NCBI RefSeq assembly: GCF_030646615.1
Contig: NZ_JAUSLG010000038.1
Span: 1-64,000 of the forward strand
Direction: 5' to 3'
DNA length: 64,000 bases
Origin: Phenylobacterium sp.
GTDB lineage: Bacteria > Pseudomonadota > Alphaproteobacteria > Caulobacterales > Caulobacteraceae
In this document: positions 1-9,893 of the stretch, in pieces
Numbering within the stretch: position 1 is the first letter of the stretch
Layout of the letters: the number at the start of each line of letters is the position of its first letter
Translations under genes and position numbers: made by a program
The notes under the pieces: model-generated
Told to the model about the DNA's origin: nothing
Databases searched by the model: none
Seen by the model: the letters and a program-made list of their open reading frames with translations, nothing else

Positions 1-333
1 TGGAGATTTCTGCGGCAGTTCATTTACACCAATTGGGTGATAGTAGTGGACGACGACATCGACGCCCGCGACTGGAAGGATGTCATGTGGGCGCTGTCGA
101 CCCGCATTGACCCGGCCCGGGAAATCACCCTCGTGGAGGGCACCCCCATCGACTATCTGGACTTCGCCTCCCCGGAGAGCGGCCTGGGCTCCAAGATCGG
201 CCTGGACGCCACCAACAAGTGGCCGCCGGAAACCCACCGCGAATGGGGCGAAAAGCTCGACATGGACGAGGCCACGGTCGCCCGGGTCACCGACCGCTGG
301 GCGAGCCTCGGCCTGCCGCCCCTGAAGGGCTGA
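1..333 (+). CDS. ubiD: UbiD family decarboxylase, 3' fragment
   Basis: Only the C-terminal part is in the window. Frame 1 is open from the first base, with no start codon needed, and ends at TGA 331-333. The residues [20 protein letters not shown], then the STRIDPARE and LDATNKWP motifs, are typical of the C-terminal domain of 4-hydroxy-3-polyprenylbenzoate decarboxylase. This prenylated-FMN enzyme acts in ubiquinone biosynthesis. The catalytic and prFMN-binding part lies outside the window. The next gene is convergent, and an inverted repeat lies between them. Assignment to UbiD itself rather than another UbiD-like decarboxylase rests on this tail only. Confidence 0.85.
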   Translation, partial: WRFLRQFIYTNWVIVVDDDIDARDWKDVMWALSTRIDPAREITLVEGTPIDYLDFASPESGLGSKIGLDATNKWPPETHREWGEKLDMDEATVARVTDRWASLGLPPLKG

Positions 334-362
334 TGGGCGCGCCGCAGGCGCAGGAAAGATCA

Positions 363-429
363 ACCACGAAGGTCACAAAGAGCACAAAGGTCAGCGCCGA
401 CCCTTGGTGTCCTTGGTGCTCTTCGTGGT
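363..429. repeat. Imperfect 28-bp inverted repeat between convergent genes
   Basis: The arms 363-390 and 402-429 are reverse complements at roughly 22 of 28 positions and flank an 11-bp spacer. Each arm is built from short CACAAAG/CACCAAGG-like units, giving a purine-rich strand followed by a pyrimidine-rich strand. It sits between ubiD and the convergent EamA gene, so it can fold in either transcript and may act as a bidirectional terminator. The motif style (ACCACGAAG units) resembles dispersed intergenic repeats of Caulobacter relatives. That comparison is from memory, and no second copy was found in this window. Confidence 0.6.
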
Positions 430-455
430 GAAATATCTCCGCTGCGCGCAGGGTC

Positions 456-1358
456 TCAGGCCGCGGGCGGCGGCAGACGGCGGGCCGCGACGATGGGCCA
501 GAGGATGTTGAGGGTGAGGCCGGCCATGACCAGGGCCGCGGCGCCGATCTTCCAGACCGGCATGGCCTCCCCCAGCAGCAGGGCCGAGGCGCCCATGCCA
601 AAGACCGGGACCAGCAGGGCCATGGGCGTGATGGTCGCGGCAGGATGGCGGGCCAGCAGCCAGCCCCAGGCGGCATAGCCGAACAGGGTGTTGCCCACCG
701 ACTGCCAAACCACCGTGGCCCAGGCCGCCGGGCTCGCCGTGACCAGCGCCGCGCGCACGGTCGGCCAGCCCTCCAGAACCAGCGACATCACCACCAGGGG
801 CGGGACTGAGAACAGGCTCGCCCAGACCACATAGGCCAGCATGTTCACCCGGCCGCTCAGCTTGGCCACATGGTTGCCGCCGGCCCAGCCCATGGCCGCG
901 AGGATCACCAGGGCCAGGCCCAGGGGCGTGGTCGTCCGGTCCGAGTGGGCCAGGATCACGCCCACTCCGGCGGTGGCCAGCACCAGGGCGGCGATCTGGA
1001 AGCGCCGCACCCGCTCCCCGGCGGCCGCCATGGCCAGGCCGATGGTGAAGAAGACCTGCACCTGCACCACCAGGGAGGCGAGGCCCGGCGAAATCTGGCC
1101 GTTCATGGCGATGTAGAGCAGGCCAAACTGGCCCGCGCCGATCAGCACCCCATAGGCCGCCAAGTGGCGCCAGGGGACCATGGGGCGCAGCAGGAAGAAA
1201 ACGGCCGGGACCAGGGCGAAGAAGAACCTCAGCGCCGCAAAGGCGAGCGGCGGCAGTTCGACCAGGCCGTACTTGATCACCACGAAGTTGGTCCCCCACA
1301 CCGCCACCACCGCCAGGGCCAGGAGGACGTGCGGCAAGGGCAGAGCGGCGACGGGCAT
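456..1358 (-). CDS. EamA-family (DMT superfamily) permease
   Basis: A 300-residue, strongly hydrophobic protein with about ten predicted membrane helices arranged as two EamA repeats. The first repeat starts around VVAVWGTNFVVIKYGL near residue 15, and the second carries GWAGGNHVAKLSG and LLVPVFGMGASALLLGE. The pattern is that of drug/metabolite transporters of the EamA branch, which export amino acids or other small metabolites. The substrate cannot be told. I chose ATG at 1356-1358, which places the first helix near the N-terminus. Longer in-frame starts up to 1508 would add about 50 residues of non-membrane sequence derived from a structured intergenic region. Confidence 0.85.
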   Translation of the reverse strand: MPVAALPLPHVLLALAVVAVWGTNFVVIKYGLVELPPLAFAALRFFFALVPAVFFLLRPMVPWRHLAAYGVLIGAGQFGLLYIAMNGQISPGLASLVVQVQVFFTIGLAMAAAGERVRRFQIAALVLATAGVGVILAHSDRTTTPLGLALVILAAMGWAGGNHVAKLSGRVNMLAYVVWASLFSVPPLVVMSLVLEGWPTVRAALVTASPAAWATVVWQSVGNTLFGYAAWGWLLARHPAATITPMALLVPVFGMGASALLLGEAMPVWKIGAAALVMAGLTLNILWPIVAARRLPPPAA

Positions 1359-1459
1359 CGGGCGGAGCCTGGGGACAGAACGGAGGCTCATGTGGCGCGT
1401 GGCGCCGAGCTTGTCCATGGCGGCGTCCAAGGTCGTTTCGAAAGGGATCGAACCCCCTT

Positions 1460-1511
1460 GCCCCTGGGGCGAATTCGCAGTCCAACTGCGACCCGTGCGG
1501 GGGCGCACGGG
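1460..1511. other. Run of consecutive hairpins in a divergent intergenic region
   Basis: Three adjacent stem-loops lie between the EamA and MAPEG genes. A short GC stem is at 1460-1470, an 8-bp stem (TCGCA and extension) with a small loop is at 1476-1492, and an 8-bp CCCGTGCG/CGCACGGG stem with a GGGG loop is at 1492-1511. The last stem overlaps the likely ribosome-binding purines of the MAPEG gene. On the minus strand the segment would be a leader of the EamA gene. There it is followed by a T-arm-like GTTCGATCC near 1445-1455, but no D-arm or acceptor stem could be built. It may be a structured leader; no known RNA family is recognised. Confidence 0.35.
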
Positions 1512-1519
1512 GAACCATC

Positions 1520-1921
1520 ATGAACCTGATCACATCGGGACACGCCGCAGCGCTCTGGACGGGGCTGCATCTGTTTCTGCTGCTGGCCCTGTCGATGCTG
1601 GTCGTCCGCCAGCGGCAGCGCCACAAGGTGGCGTTCGGCGACGACGGCATTCCAGAACTGGCCCAGGCCATCCGGGCCTTCGGCAACGCCACAGAGTATG
1701 TTCCCACTGGCCTGGCCGCGATCGCCGTCCTGGCCCTGGTGGAAGCCCCGCCCCTGGCCGTTCACATCTCGGGACTGGCGCTGTTCTCCGGCCGGGTGAT
1801 GCACGCCATCGGCCTCTCGCAGAGCGGCGGCGCCTCTTTGCCGCGGGCGATCGGCGTGACCCTGACCTGGATTTCATACGTCTTCGCCGGCGTCGCCCTG
1901 CTGTTTTACGCGATCGTCTGA
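1520..1921 (+). CDS. MAPEG family membrane protein
   Basis: A 133-residue protein with about four transmembrane helices and the FGNATEYVPTGL segment characteristic of the bacterial MAPEG family (YecN-like). The family includes glutathione-dependent enzymes of eicosanoid and detoxification metabolism. Bacterial members are mostly uncharacterised, so a glutathione-linked role is only inferred from the family. The ATG at 1520 follows a GGGGAA stretch embedded in a hairpin. The gene is convergent with katG and separated from it by a hairpin. Confidence 0.85.
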   Translation: MNLITSGHAAALWTGLHLFLLLALSMLVVRQRQRHKVAFGDDGIPELAQAIRAFGNATEYVPTGLAAIAVLALVEAPPLAVHISGLALFSGRVMHAIGLSQSGGASLPRAIGVTLTWISYVFAGVALLFYAIV

Positions 1922-1930
1922 CGATAGAAT

Positions 1931-1960
1931 CCCGCCGTGACGCAGGCGCGCCACGGCGGG
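1931..1960. terminator. Bidirectional hairpin between MAPEG gene and katG
   Basis: A perfect 9-bp stem, CCCGCCGTG (1931-1939) with CACGGCGGG (1952-1960), and a 12-base loop. It starts 9 bases after the MAPEG stop and lies 20 bases past the katG stop. The position between convergent genes fits a shared terminator, although neither side has a strong T-run. Confidence 0.55.
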
Positions 1961-1980
1961 ACATCAGGCGTCGGTGTGGG

Positions 1981-4257
<2,277 letters not shown>

Positions 4258-4284
4258 CTAGGCCCGGGGGCGGGGTATTGGAAA

Positions 4285-4299
4285 ATCAATAAACTTGAT
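4285..4299 (-). promoter_or_regulatory. LysR-type (OxyR-like) inverted repeat upstream of katG
   Basis: ATCAATAAACTTGAT is a 5-bp inverted repeat with a 5-base spacer and contains the T-N11-A core used by LysR-type regulators. It lies about 65 bases upstream of the katG start in an unusually AT-rich patch. OxyR, a LysR-type peroxide sensor, controls katG in many proteobacteria, so this is a reasonable operator. The extended four-part OxyR pattern is only partly matched. Confidence 0.35.
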
Positions 4300-4392
4300 G
4301 ATCACGCACGGGAATTTCTATCAAGCTGCGCCACAGCCCGGCCGACCCCGCCATCCCTGAGCCGGCTTGCTCCACCGCCTGAGGTTCGCCAT

Positions 4393-5733
4393 ATGGCTGG
4401 GATGGATCAAAACCTGCTCGCCGAGCTGATCGCCGCCGCCCGCAAGGCCGGCGCCGATGCCGCTGAGGCCGTCACCGCCGAACGCCAGTCCCTGTCGATC
4501 TCCGTCCGCGAGGGCGAGTTGGAAGAGGTCGAGCGTGAGGAGTCCCGTGATCTCGGCCTGCGGGTCTTTGTCGGCCAGCGGCAGGCGACGGTCTCGGGCT
4601 CGGACCTGTCGCCGCAAGCCCTGTCCAAGCTGGTCGATCGGGCCGTGGCCATGGCCAGGCTGGCGCCGGAAGATCCCTATGCCGGGTTCGCCCCGGCCGA
4701 GCGTCTGGCCCAGGGGCCGCACCTGGACCTGGATCTCTACGATCCCACCGAACTCTCTCCGGAAGCCCTGGAGGATCGCGCCCGCGCCGCGGAGGCCTCG
4801 GCTCGCGCCGTGAAGGGCGTGGTCAATTCCGATGGGGCGACGGCGGGCTGGTCCACCGCCAAGTGGCTGATCGCCACCAGCCACGGCTTCGCGGGATCCC
4901 ACCAGGCGTCGGGCTTTTCCCTGGGCGCCTCGGCGATCGCCGGCGACGGCCAGTCCATGGAGACCGGCTATGACGGCCGCTCGGTGCGCTGGCATGAGGA
5001 CCTGCCGGCGCCTGACGGCATCGGAACCGAAGCCGGGCGCCGGGCCGCCGCGCGGCTGGGGTCGCGCAAGATCGCCTCGACGACAGCGCCGGTGATCTTC
5101 GAGAACCGCCTGGCCATGTCGATCATCAGCCCGCTGATCGGCGCGATCTCCGGCCCCTCCATCGCCCGCGGGTCCTCCTTCCTGAAGGACAAGCTCGGCC
5201 AGCCGGTCTTCGCCCCTGGCGTGACGCTCACCGATGATCCCCACCGCCGCCGGGGGCTCGGCTCCAGCCCCTTCGACGACGAAGGTGTGGCGACCACGGC
5301 CATGGACCTGATCGACAAGGGCGTGCTCACCACCTGGCTGCTGAATTCCAGCTCAGCCCGGCAGCTTGGCCTAGAGACCACGGGCCACGCCTCCCGCGGC
5401 CTGGCCGGCCCCCCCGGGGTCGGCGTCTCCAACCTGACCCTGCAGCCCGGGACCGAGGATCAGGCGAGCCTGATGCGCAGCGCCGGCAAGGGACTGCTGA
5501 TCACCTCGATGTTCGGTCCTTCCCTGAACGGCAACACGGGCGACTGGTCGGTGGGCTGTTCGGGCTTCTGGTTCGAGGACGGAGAACTGGCCTATCCGGT
5601 CAGCGAAATCACCGTGGCCGGCAATCTGATCGAGATGTACGCCCGCCTCGTCCCCGGCTCCGACCTGGAGATCCGCGGGGCGTCCAACGCGCCGTCGGTG
5701 CTGATCGACGCCCTGGCGATCGCGGGGAAATGA
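4393..5733 (+). CDS. pmbA: TldE/PmbA family metalloprotease-complex subunit
   Basis: A 446-residue protein with the TldD/PmbA fold throughout. The N-terminal half carries the VREGELEEVEREESRDLGLRV pattern and the C-terminal half carries LINSS/LLNSSSARQLGL-like and TSMFGPSLNGNTGDWSVGCSGF motifs. No HExxxH zinc motif is present, which separates it from TldD and fits TldE/PmbA. In E. coli TldE lacks the catalytic site and works as a heterodimer with TldD in peptide maturation and degradation. No tldD partner is in the window. The stop overlaps the start of the next gene (ATGA), so the two are cotranscribed. Confidence 0.9.
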   Translation: MAGMDQNLLAELIAAARKAGADAAEAVTAERQSLSISVREGELEEVEREESRDLGLRVFVGQRQATVSGSDLSPQALSKLVDRAVAMARLAPEDPYAGFAPAERLAQGPHLDLDLYDPTELSPEALEDRARAAEASARAVKGVVNSDGATAGWSTAKWLIATSHGFAGSHQASGFSLGASAIAGDGQSMETGYDGRSVRWHEDLPAPDGIGTEAGRRAAARLGSRKIASTTAPVIFENRLAMSIISPLIGAISGPSIARGSSFLKDKLGQPVFAPGVTLTDDPHRRRGLGSSPFDDEGVATTAMDLIDKGVLTTWLLNSSSARQLGLETTGHASRGLAGPPGVGVSNLTLQPGTEDQASLMRSAGKGLLITSMFGPSLNGNTGDWSVGCSGFWFEDGELAYPVSEITVAGNLIEMYARLVPGSDLEIRGASNAPSVLIDALAIAGK

Positions 5734-6539
5734 GCCCCAGCGCCGCCCCCAGTCCCGCCCAGGACCTGGAGCTTCTGGTCGCCGCCGCCGTGGAGGCCGG
5801 GACCCTGGCCCTGGACCTGCGCGCCCGGGGCCTGAAGATCGCCTGGAAGGAAGGCAACTCCCCGGTCACCAACGCGGACTTCGCCACCGACACCCTGCTG
5901 AAGACCACCCTGGGCCGGGCGCGCCCCGACTATGGCTGGTTGTCAGAGGAGACGGCGGACGATCTGGAGCGGCTGGATCGGCGCCGCGTGTTCGTGGTCG
6001 ACCCCATCGACGGCACGCGGGCCTATATGAAGGACAAGCCCTGGTGGGTGATTTCGGCGGCCGTGGTCGAGGACGGCCAGCCGATCGCCGGCGTCGTCTA
6101 TGCCCCGCAGGTGGGCGAGGTCTACACTGCCATCCTGGGCGGCGGGGCCAAGCTGAATGGCTCCCTGATCGTGCCGGCCCCCACGGTGCGGCTGGATGGC
6201 TGCGGCATGGTCGGCGACCCGCGGATGTTCGACCACCCGTCCTGGCCGGAGCCCTGGCCGATCATGCGGGTGGAGTCCCGTAACTCCACCGCCTATCGCA
6301 TGTGCCTGGTCGCCTCTGGGCAGTTCGACGCGGCGCTGGCCCTGGTGGCCAAGGCCGACTGGGACCTGGCCGCCGCCGATCTGGTGGCCCGGGAGGCCGG
6401 GGCCTATTGCGGCGACCATCTGGGGCGCAGCTTCGCCTATAACGGGCGGATTCCGTCGCAACGGAGTCTGTTATGCGCGGCGCCACGATTGGCCCCATTG
6501 ATCATGGCGCGGGTCTCGCATATCGCCATACCAAACTGA
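5730..6539 (+). CDS. Inositol monophosphatase family phosphatase, CysQ-like
   Basis: A 269-residue Mg-dependent phosphatase of the IMPase/CysQ superfamily. Metal-binding motifs are visible: WLSEETADD, DPIDGTRAY (about residues 90-98) and WDLAAADLVAREAG near the C-terminus. The likely substrates are 3'-phosphoadenosine 5'-phosphate or an inositol/sugar phosphate. CysQ recycles PAP from sulfate assimilation, but the sequence alone does not decide the substrate. The start overlaps the pmbA stop, and a DUF4170 gene follows 19 bases after its stop. Confidence 0.85.
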   Translation: MSPSAAPSPAQDLELLVAAAVEAGTLALDLRARGLKIAWKEGNSPVTNADFATDTLLKTTLGRARPDYGWLSEETADDLERLDRRRVFVVDPIDGTRAYMKDKPWWVISAAVVEDGQPIAGVVYAPQVGEVYTAILGGGAKLNGSLIVPAPTVRLDGCGMVGDPRMFDHPSWPEPWPIMRVESRNSTAYRMCLVASGQFDAALALVAKADWDLAAADLVAREAGAYCGDHLGRSFAYNGRIPSQRSLLCAAPRLAPLIMARVSHIAIPN

Positions 6540-6558
6540 GCCCTCTTTCGAGGAAGAC

Positions 6559-6801
6559 ATGCCCGAAAAACAGCTTTTGCACATCGTCATCGGCGGCGAA
6601 CTCGAGGAAGTCGAGCAAGTTCGTTTCCGCGACCCGTCCAAGATCGACCTGGTCGGCGCCTATCCGACCTACGAGGAAGCCCTGGCGGTCTGGCGCTCCA
6701 AGGCCCTGGCGACAGTGGACAACGCCCTGATGCGCTACTTCATCATCCACGCCCACAAGCTGCTCGATCCCCAACTGGACGGCGAGAAGCCCGGCGGCTG
6801 A
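6559..6801 (+). CDS. DUF4170 domain protein
   Basis: An 80-residue soluble protein with the features of the alphaproteobacterial DUF4170 family: LHIVIGGELEEVEQV, then FRDPSKIDLVGAYPTYEEA, and the MRYFIIHAHKLLDP tail. Its function is unknown to me. The gene follows the CysQ-like phosphatase closely and probably belongs to the same operon. Confidence 0.85.
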   Translation: MPEKQLLHIVIGGELEEVEQVRFRDPSKIDLVGAYPTYEEALAVWRSKALATVDNALMRYFIIHAHKLLDPQLDGEKPGG

Positions 6802-6828
6802 ACAGGCGCAGGGCGACAAGCCCGCACC

Positions 6829-6846
6829 TTGTCTGAAAACTGTCAC
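6829..6846 (+). promoter_or_regulatory. Candidate Pho box upstream of phytase gene
   Basis: TTGTCTGAAAACTGTCAC has the 7+4+7 layout of a PhoB box. The second repeat matches CTGTCAT at 6 of 7 positions and the first at about 4 of 7. Ten bases further on, CAGAAT (6857-6862) can serve as the -10 element, and the ribosome-binding site of the phytase gene follows at 6871-6876. A phosphate-starvation promoter for a phytase is biologically sensible. Confidence 0.55.
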
Positions 6847-6881
6847 CCGCCGTAGGCAGAATGTCGCCCACGGAGGCTCCA

Positions 6882-7988
6882 TTGTTCAGATCAGTTCTTC
6901 CCAAGCCGGGCGTGGCGGCGGCCACGGCCCTTGGTCTGTTGCTTGCCGGTTGCGCCAGCTTCGGTTCCGACGCGCCCAAGGATGGTACGCTCAGTGGAAC
7001 CCTGGTTCCCGCGGCCCACGAGACTGTGGCTGTGGGCACCGCCAATAGCGACGCCGCCGATGACCCCGAAATCTGGGCCGACCCCCGCGATCCGAGTCGC
7101 GCGGTGATCTTCGGCACCGACAAGAAGGCCGGCCTTTACGTCTATGGCCTGGACGGTCAGGTCCGCGCCTTCCTGCCCGAAGGCCCGCTGAACAATGTGG
7201 ACCTGCGCGACGGCTTCATGGTCGGGGGCAAGGCCCAGGTGCTCATCGCCGCCAGCCACCGCAGCCGCGGCGGGGCGCTGCTCTTCCTGATGGACCCCGA
7301 CACCCTGGACGTGCGCCCCTGGGGCCTGGTCCCGGTTCCGGTCAGCGAGCCCTATGGCCTTTGCATGGCCCGCCGCGGCGACGACGTGGTGGTGATCGTG
7401 GTCGGCAAGGACGGCGACGTCCGCCAGGTCCGGGTGCGCGACCAGGGCGGCGAGCCCGTGGGCGTCGAGGAACAGAGCTTCGCCGTCGGCTCCCAGTCCG
7501 AAGGCTGCGTCGTCGATGACGAGACCGGCGTCCTCTATGTGGGCGAGGAGATGAAGGGGATCTGGCGCTATTCCCTCGATCCGGCGGCCGGCGGCGCCCG
7601 CACCCTGCTGGAAGCGGCCCCTGGTCCCCGCCTGACCCCCGATGTCGAAGGGCTGACCCTGCTGCGGGATTCGGGCCAGACCTTCCTGATCGCCTCGAGC
7701 CAGGGGGACAACGCCTTCGCCGTCTGGCGGGTGGCCGGCGAAGCCGCCGATTATCAGGGCCGGTTCTCCGTCGCCGCAGCCGGCGACGTGGATGCGGTCA
7801 CCGGGACCGATGGCGTGGCCGCCCTGGGCGGCCCGGTCGGCCCCTATGCCGAGGGCCTGATCGTCGTGCAGGATGACGCCGACACCGAAGGCGCCTCCAG
7901 CGAGGTTCGTCGGGAGCGTCAGAACTTCAAGCTGGTGGACTGGCGGGCGGTGAAGTCCGCCCTGGAAATCAACCCCACGGCGCCTTAG
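6882..7988 (+). CDS. Beta-propeller phytase (3-phytase), lipoprotein
   Basis: An exported 368-residue lipoprotein with a short basic N-terminus, a hydrophobic stretch and the lipobox LLAGC. Family motifs of beta-propeller phytase follow in order: DDPEIWADP, FGTDKKAGLYVY, NNVDLRDGF, SEGCVVDDETGVLYVGEE and TPDVEGL. These supply the acidic Ca2+ and phosphate-binding residues. The enzyme releases phosphate from phytate outside the cytoplasm. I chose TTG at 6882 over ATG at 6861 because CGGAGG (6871-6876) is well placed for it and the resulting N-terminus is a normal lipoprotein signal. The ATG would also precede the predicted transcription start. The gene lies next to a PstS-like gene. Confidence 0.88.
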   Translation: MFRSVLPKPGVAAATALGLLLAGCASFGSDAPKDGTLSGTLVPAAHETVAVGTANSDAADDPEIWADPRDPSRAVIFGTDKKAGLYVYGLDGQVRAFLPEGPLNNVDLRDGFMVGGKAQVLIAASHRSRGGALLFLMDPDTLDVRPWGLVPVPVSEPYGLCMARRGDDVVVIVVGKDGDVRQVRVRDQGGEPVGVEEQSFAVGSQSEGCVVDDETGVLYVGEEMKGIWRYSLDPAAGGARTLLEAAPGPRLTPDVEGLTLLRDSGQTFLIASSQGDNAFAVWRVAGEAADYQGRFSVAAAGDVDAVTGTDGVAALGGPVGPYAEGLIVVQDDADTEGASSEVRRERQNFKLVDWRAVKSALEINPTAP

Positions 7989-8061
7989 GCCTAGGGGCCA
8001 AAATGGGGCCTTTGAGCCAAATGGGCGCTGCGTTGCGCCCCGCCGGCAAGCTAGGAGAGAC

Positions 8062-9099
8062 ATGATGAAGACGCTTACGGGCCTCTGCGCCGCCGTCGCC
8101 CTGCTGGGCGGCGCCGGCAGCGCGCATGCGGCGCGGGACTATGTGTGGGCGGCCGGCTCCTCGACCGTCTTCCCCTTCGCCACCCGGGTCGCCGAGAACT
8201 ACGCCCGCAAGTCCGGCATGAAGGCCCCCAACGTCGAAGCCCTGGGGACCGGCGGCGGCATCAAGCTGTTCTGCAGCGGGGTCGGCGACAACTTCCCGGA
8301 TATCGCCAACGCCTCGCGGCCGATGACCCAGCAGGAATACGACACCTGCGCCGCCAATGGGGTGACCGACATCGTCGAGCTGAAGGTGGGCTATGACGGC
8401 ATCGTCATCGCCGCCGACCGTAGCGCGCCGGACTATCAGTTCCGCCTGCCCCACCTCTATCTGGCGCTCGGCGCCAATGTGCTGCGCGGCGGCAAGTTCG
8501 TGCCCAACCCCTACACCAACTGGAACGAGATCGGCCCGGGCCTGCCCAACAACCGCATCCTGGTCTATGGCCCGCCGCCGACATCGGGCACCCGCGACGC
8601 CTTTGTGGAGCTGGGGATCGAGGCTTCGGCCCGCACCTATCCTACCGCGGCGGCCCTGCGTGACCGCGATCAGGACGAGTTCAAGCAGATGACCCACCCG
8701 CTGCGCCGGGAGGGCTGGGTCGACTCCGGGGAAAACGACAACGCCATCGTCCAGACCCTGACCAAGACCCCGGGGTCCCTGGGGGTGTTCGGCTATTCCT
8801 TCCTGGAAGAGAACGGCGACAAGGTGAAGGCCATGTCGATCGACGGGATCGCGCCCACCGTGGCCACCATCGCCCAGGGGACCTATCCCCTGTCCCGCTC
8901 CATCTTCATCTATGTGAAGAAGGCCCATGTGGGCGTGACCCTTGGCCTGCAGGAGTTCACCACCGAGTTCACCTCCGATGCGGCGACCGGGCGCGGCGGC
9001 TATCTGCAGAGCCGCGGCCTGATCCCGCTGCTGCCGCCAGAGCATGAGGCCGTGAAGGCCGCCGCCGCCAACATGACCACCATGAGCCGGCCCAACTAA
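8062..9099 (+). CDS. PstS-like phosphate-binding periplasmic protein
   Basis: A 345-residue protein with a Sec signal peptide (cleavage expected after AHA, near residue 23). The mature start AAGSSTVFPFATRVAENY is typical of PstS-type substrate-binding proteins, as are GTGGGIKLFCSG, the IANASRPM segment and the PTSGTRDAF phosphate-contact loop. PstS normally delivers phosphate to PstCAB. No pst transporter genes are in the window, so this is an orphan copy beside the phytase gene, where it may capture released phosphate. The AGGAGAG ribosome site supports the start at 8062 (ATGATG). No Pho box was seen directly upstream. Confidence 0.85.
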   Translation: MMKTLTGLCAAVALLGGAGSAHAARDYVWAAGSSTVFPFATRVAENYARKSGMKAPNVEALGTGGGIKLFCSGVGDNFPDIANASRPMTQQEYDTCAANGVTDIVELKVGYDGIVIAADRSAPDYQFRLPHLYLALGANVLRGGKFVPNPYTNWNEIGPGLPNNRILVYGPPPTSGTRDAFVELGIEASARTYPTAAALRDRDQDEFKQMTHPLRREGWVDSGENDNAIVQTLTKTPGSLGVFGYSFLEENGDKVKAMSIDGIAPTVATIAQGTYPLSRSIFIYVKKAHVGVTLGLQEFTTEFTSDAATGRGGYLQSRGLIPLLPPEHEAVKAAAANMTTMSRPN

Positions 9100-9137
9100 G
9101 GACCGATCGGCGGGGCGCAGGCCCCGCCGGCCCCGCC

Positions 9138-9893
9138 ATGCCCCTGCAACCCGACCTGAGCTGGCTGGTCGCCGCCGTGGCGCTCGGGCCGTTCATCGGC
9201 AGTTTTCTGGGCCTGATGAGTCTTCGACTGCCTGAGGGGAAGCCGGTAGGCCTCGCCCGGTCGGCCTGCCCCGCCTGCGCGCGGCCCCTAGGGCCGGTCG
9301 ACCTGGTCCCGGTGCTCTCCTTCGTCGCACTCAGAGGGCGGTGTCGCACCTGCGGCGCGCCGATCCCTCGCCGTTATCTGGCCCTGGAGCTGGCCTGCCC
9401 GGCGCTCGCCCTGTGGGCGGCGCTGGTCCATCCGTCAGCGGAGGGATTTCTCGGCGCTCTGCTCGCCTGGCAACTCCTGCTGCTGGCCCTGCTCGACGCC
9501 GAGCACTTCTGGCTGCCGCGGATGCTGACCCTGCCCCTGATCGTCTCGGGCCTGGCGGTCGCCGCAGCCCAGGGCGTGCTCGGAAGCCACCTGCTGGGCG
9601 CTGTCCTCGGCTTCGCCGGCCTGAGCCTGCTGGCCTTGGCCTATCGCAAGGCCCGGGGCCGAGAAGGCCTGGGCGGCGGCGACGCCTATCTGCTGGCCGG
9701 CGGCGGCGCCTGGTGCGGCGCCATCGCCCTGCCCAGCATCCTGCTGATCGCCGCAGCCTCCGGTCTGGTCTTCGCCCTGGTCCTGCGGTTTCGGGGCCAG
9801 GCGCCGGCCGCCGACCAGCCCCTGCCGTTCGGCGTGTTCCTGGCCGTGGGCGTCTGGCTCACCTGGCTCTATGGCCCCCTAGGGCTGGCCTAG
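9138..9893 (+). CDS. gspO: Prepilin peptidase GspO
   Basis: A 251-residue polytopic inner-membrane aspartyl protease that cleaves and N-methylates type II secretion pseudopilins. Four zinc-binding cysteines sit in the cytoplasmic loop (Cys44, Cys47, Cys69, Cys72). The catalytic aspartates are Asp120 (LLDAEHFWLP) and Asp182 in the GGGDAYLLA version of the GxGD motif. It is convergent with the gspC-N operon, and the two 3' ends overlap by 15 bp. Its substrates GspG-K are encoded there. Confidence 0.95.
   Translation: MPLQPDLSWLVAAVALGPFIGSFLGLMSLRLPEGKPVGLARSACPACARPLGPVDLVPVLSFVALRGRCRTCGAPIPRRYLALELACPALALWAALVHPSAEGFLGALLAWQLLLLALLDAEHFWLPRMLTLPLIVSGLAVAAAQGVLGSHLLGAVLGFAGLSLLALAYRKARGREGLGGGDAYLLAGGGAWCGAIALPSILLIAAASGLVFALVLRFRGQAPAADQPLPFGVFLAVGVWLTWLYGPLGLA

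Noticed and set aside
1415..1512. Possible tRNA gene on the minus strand (anticodon-arm-like and T-arm-like stems)
   Set aside because: No D-arm, no acceptor stem and no CCA end could be built, the T-stem relies on G-T pairs, and the loop bases do not fit a standard anticodon loop.
4393..5733. Active TldD-type metalloprotease
   Set aside because: The HExxxH zinc motif is not present, so it was assigned to the TldE/PmbA subunit instead.
8000..8061. Pho box upstream of the PstS-like gene
   Set aside because: The gap contains GGCCAAAATGGGGCC and related GC motifs but no CTGTCAT-like repeats in the correct phase.
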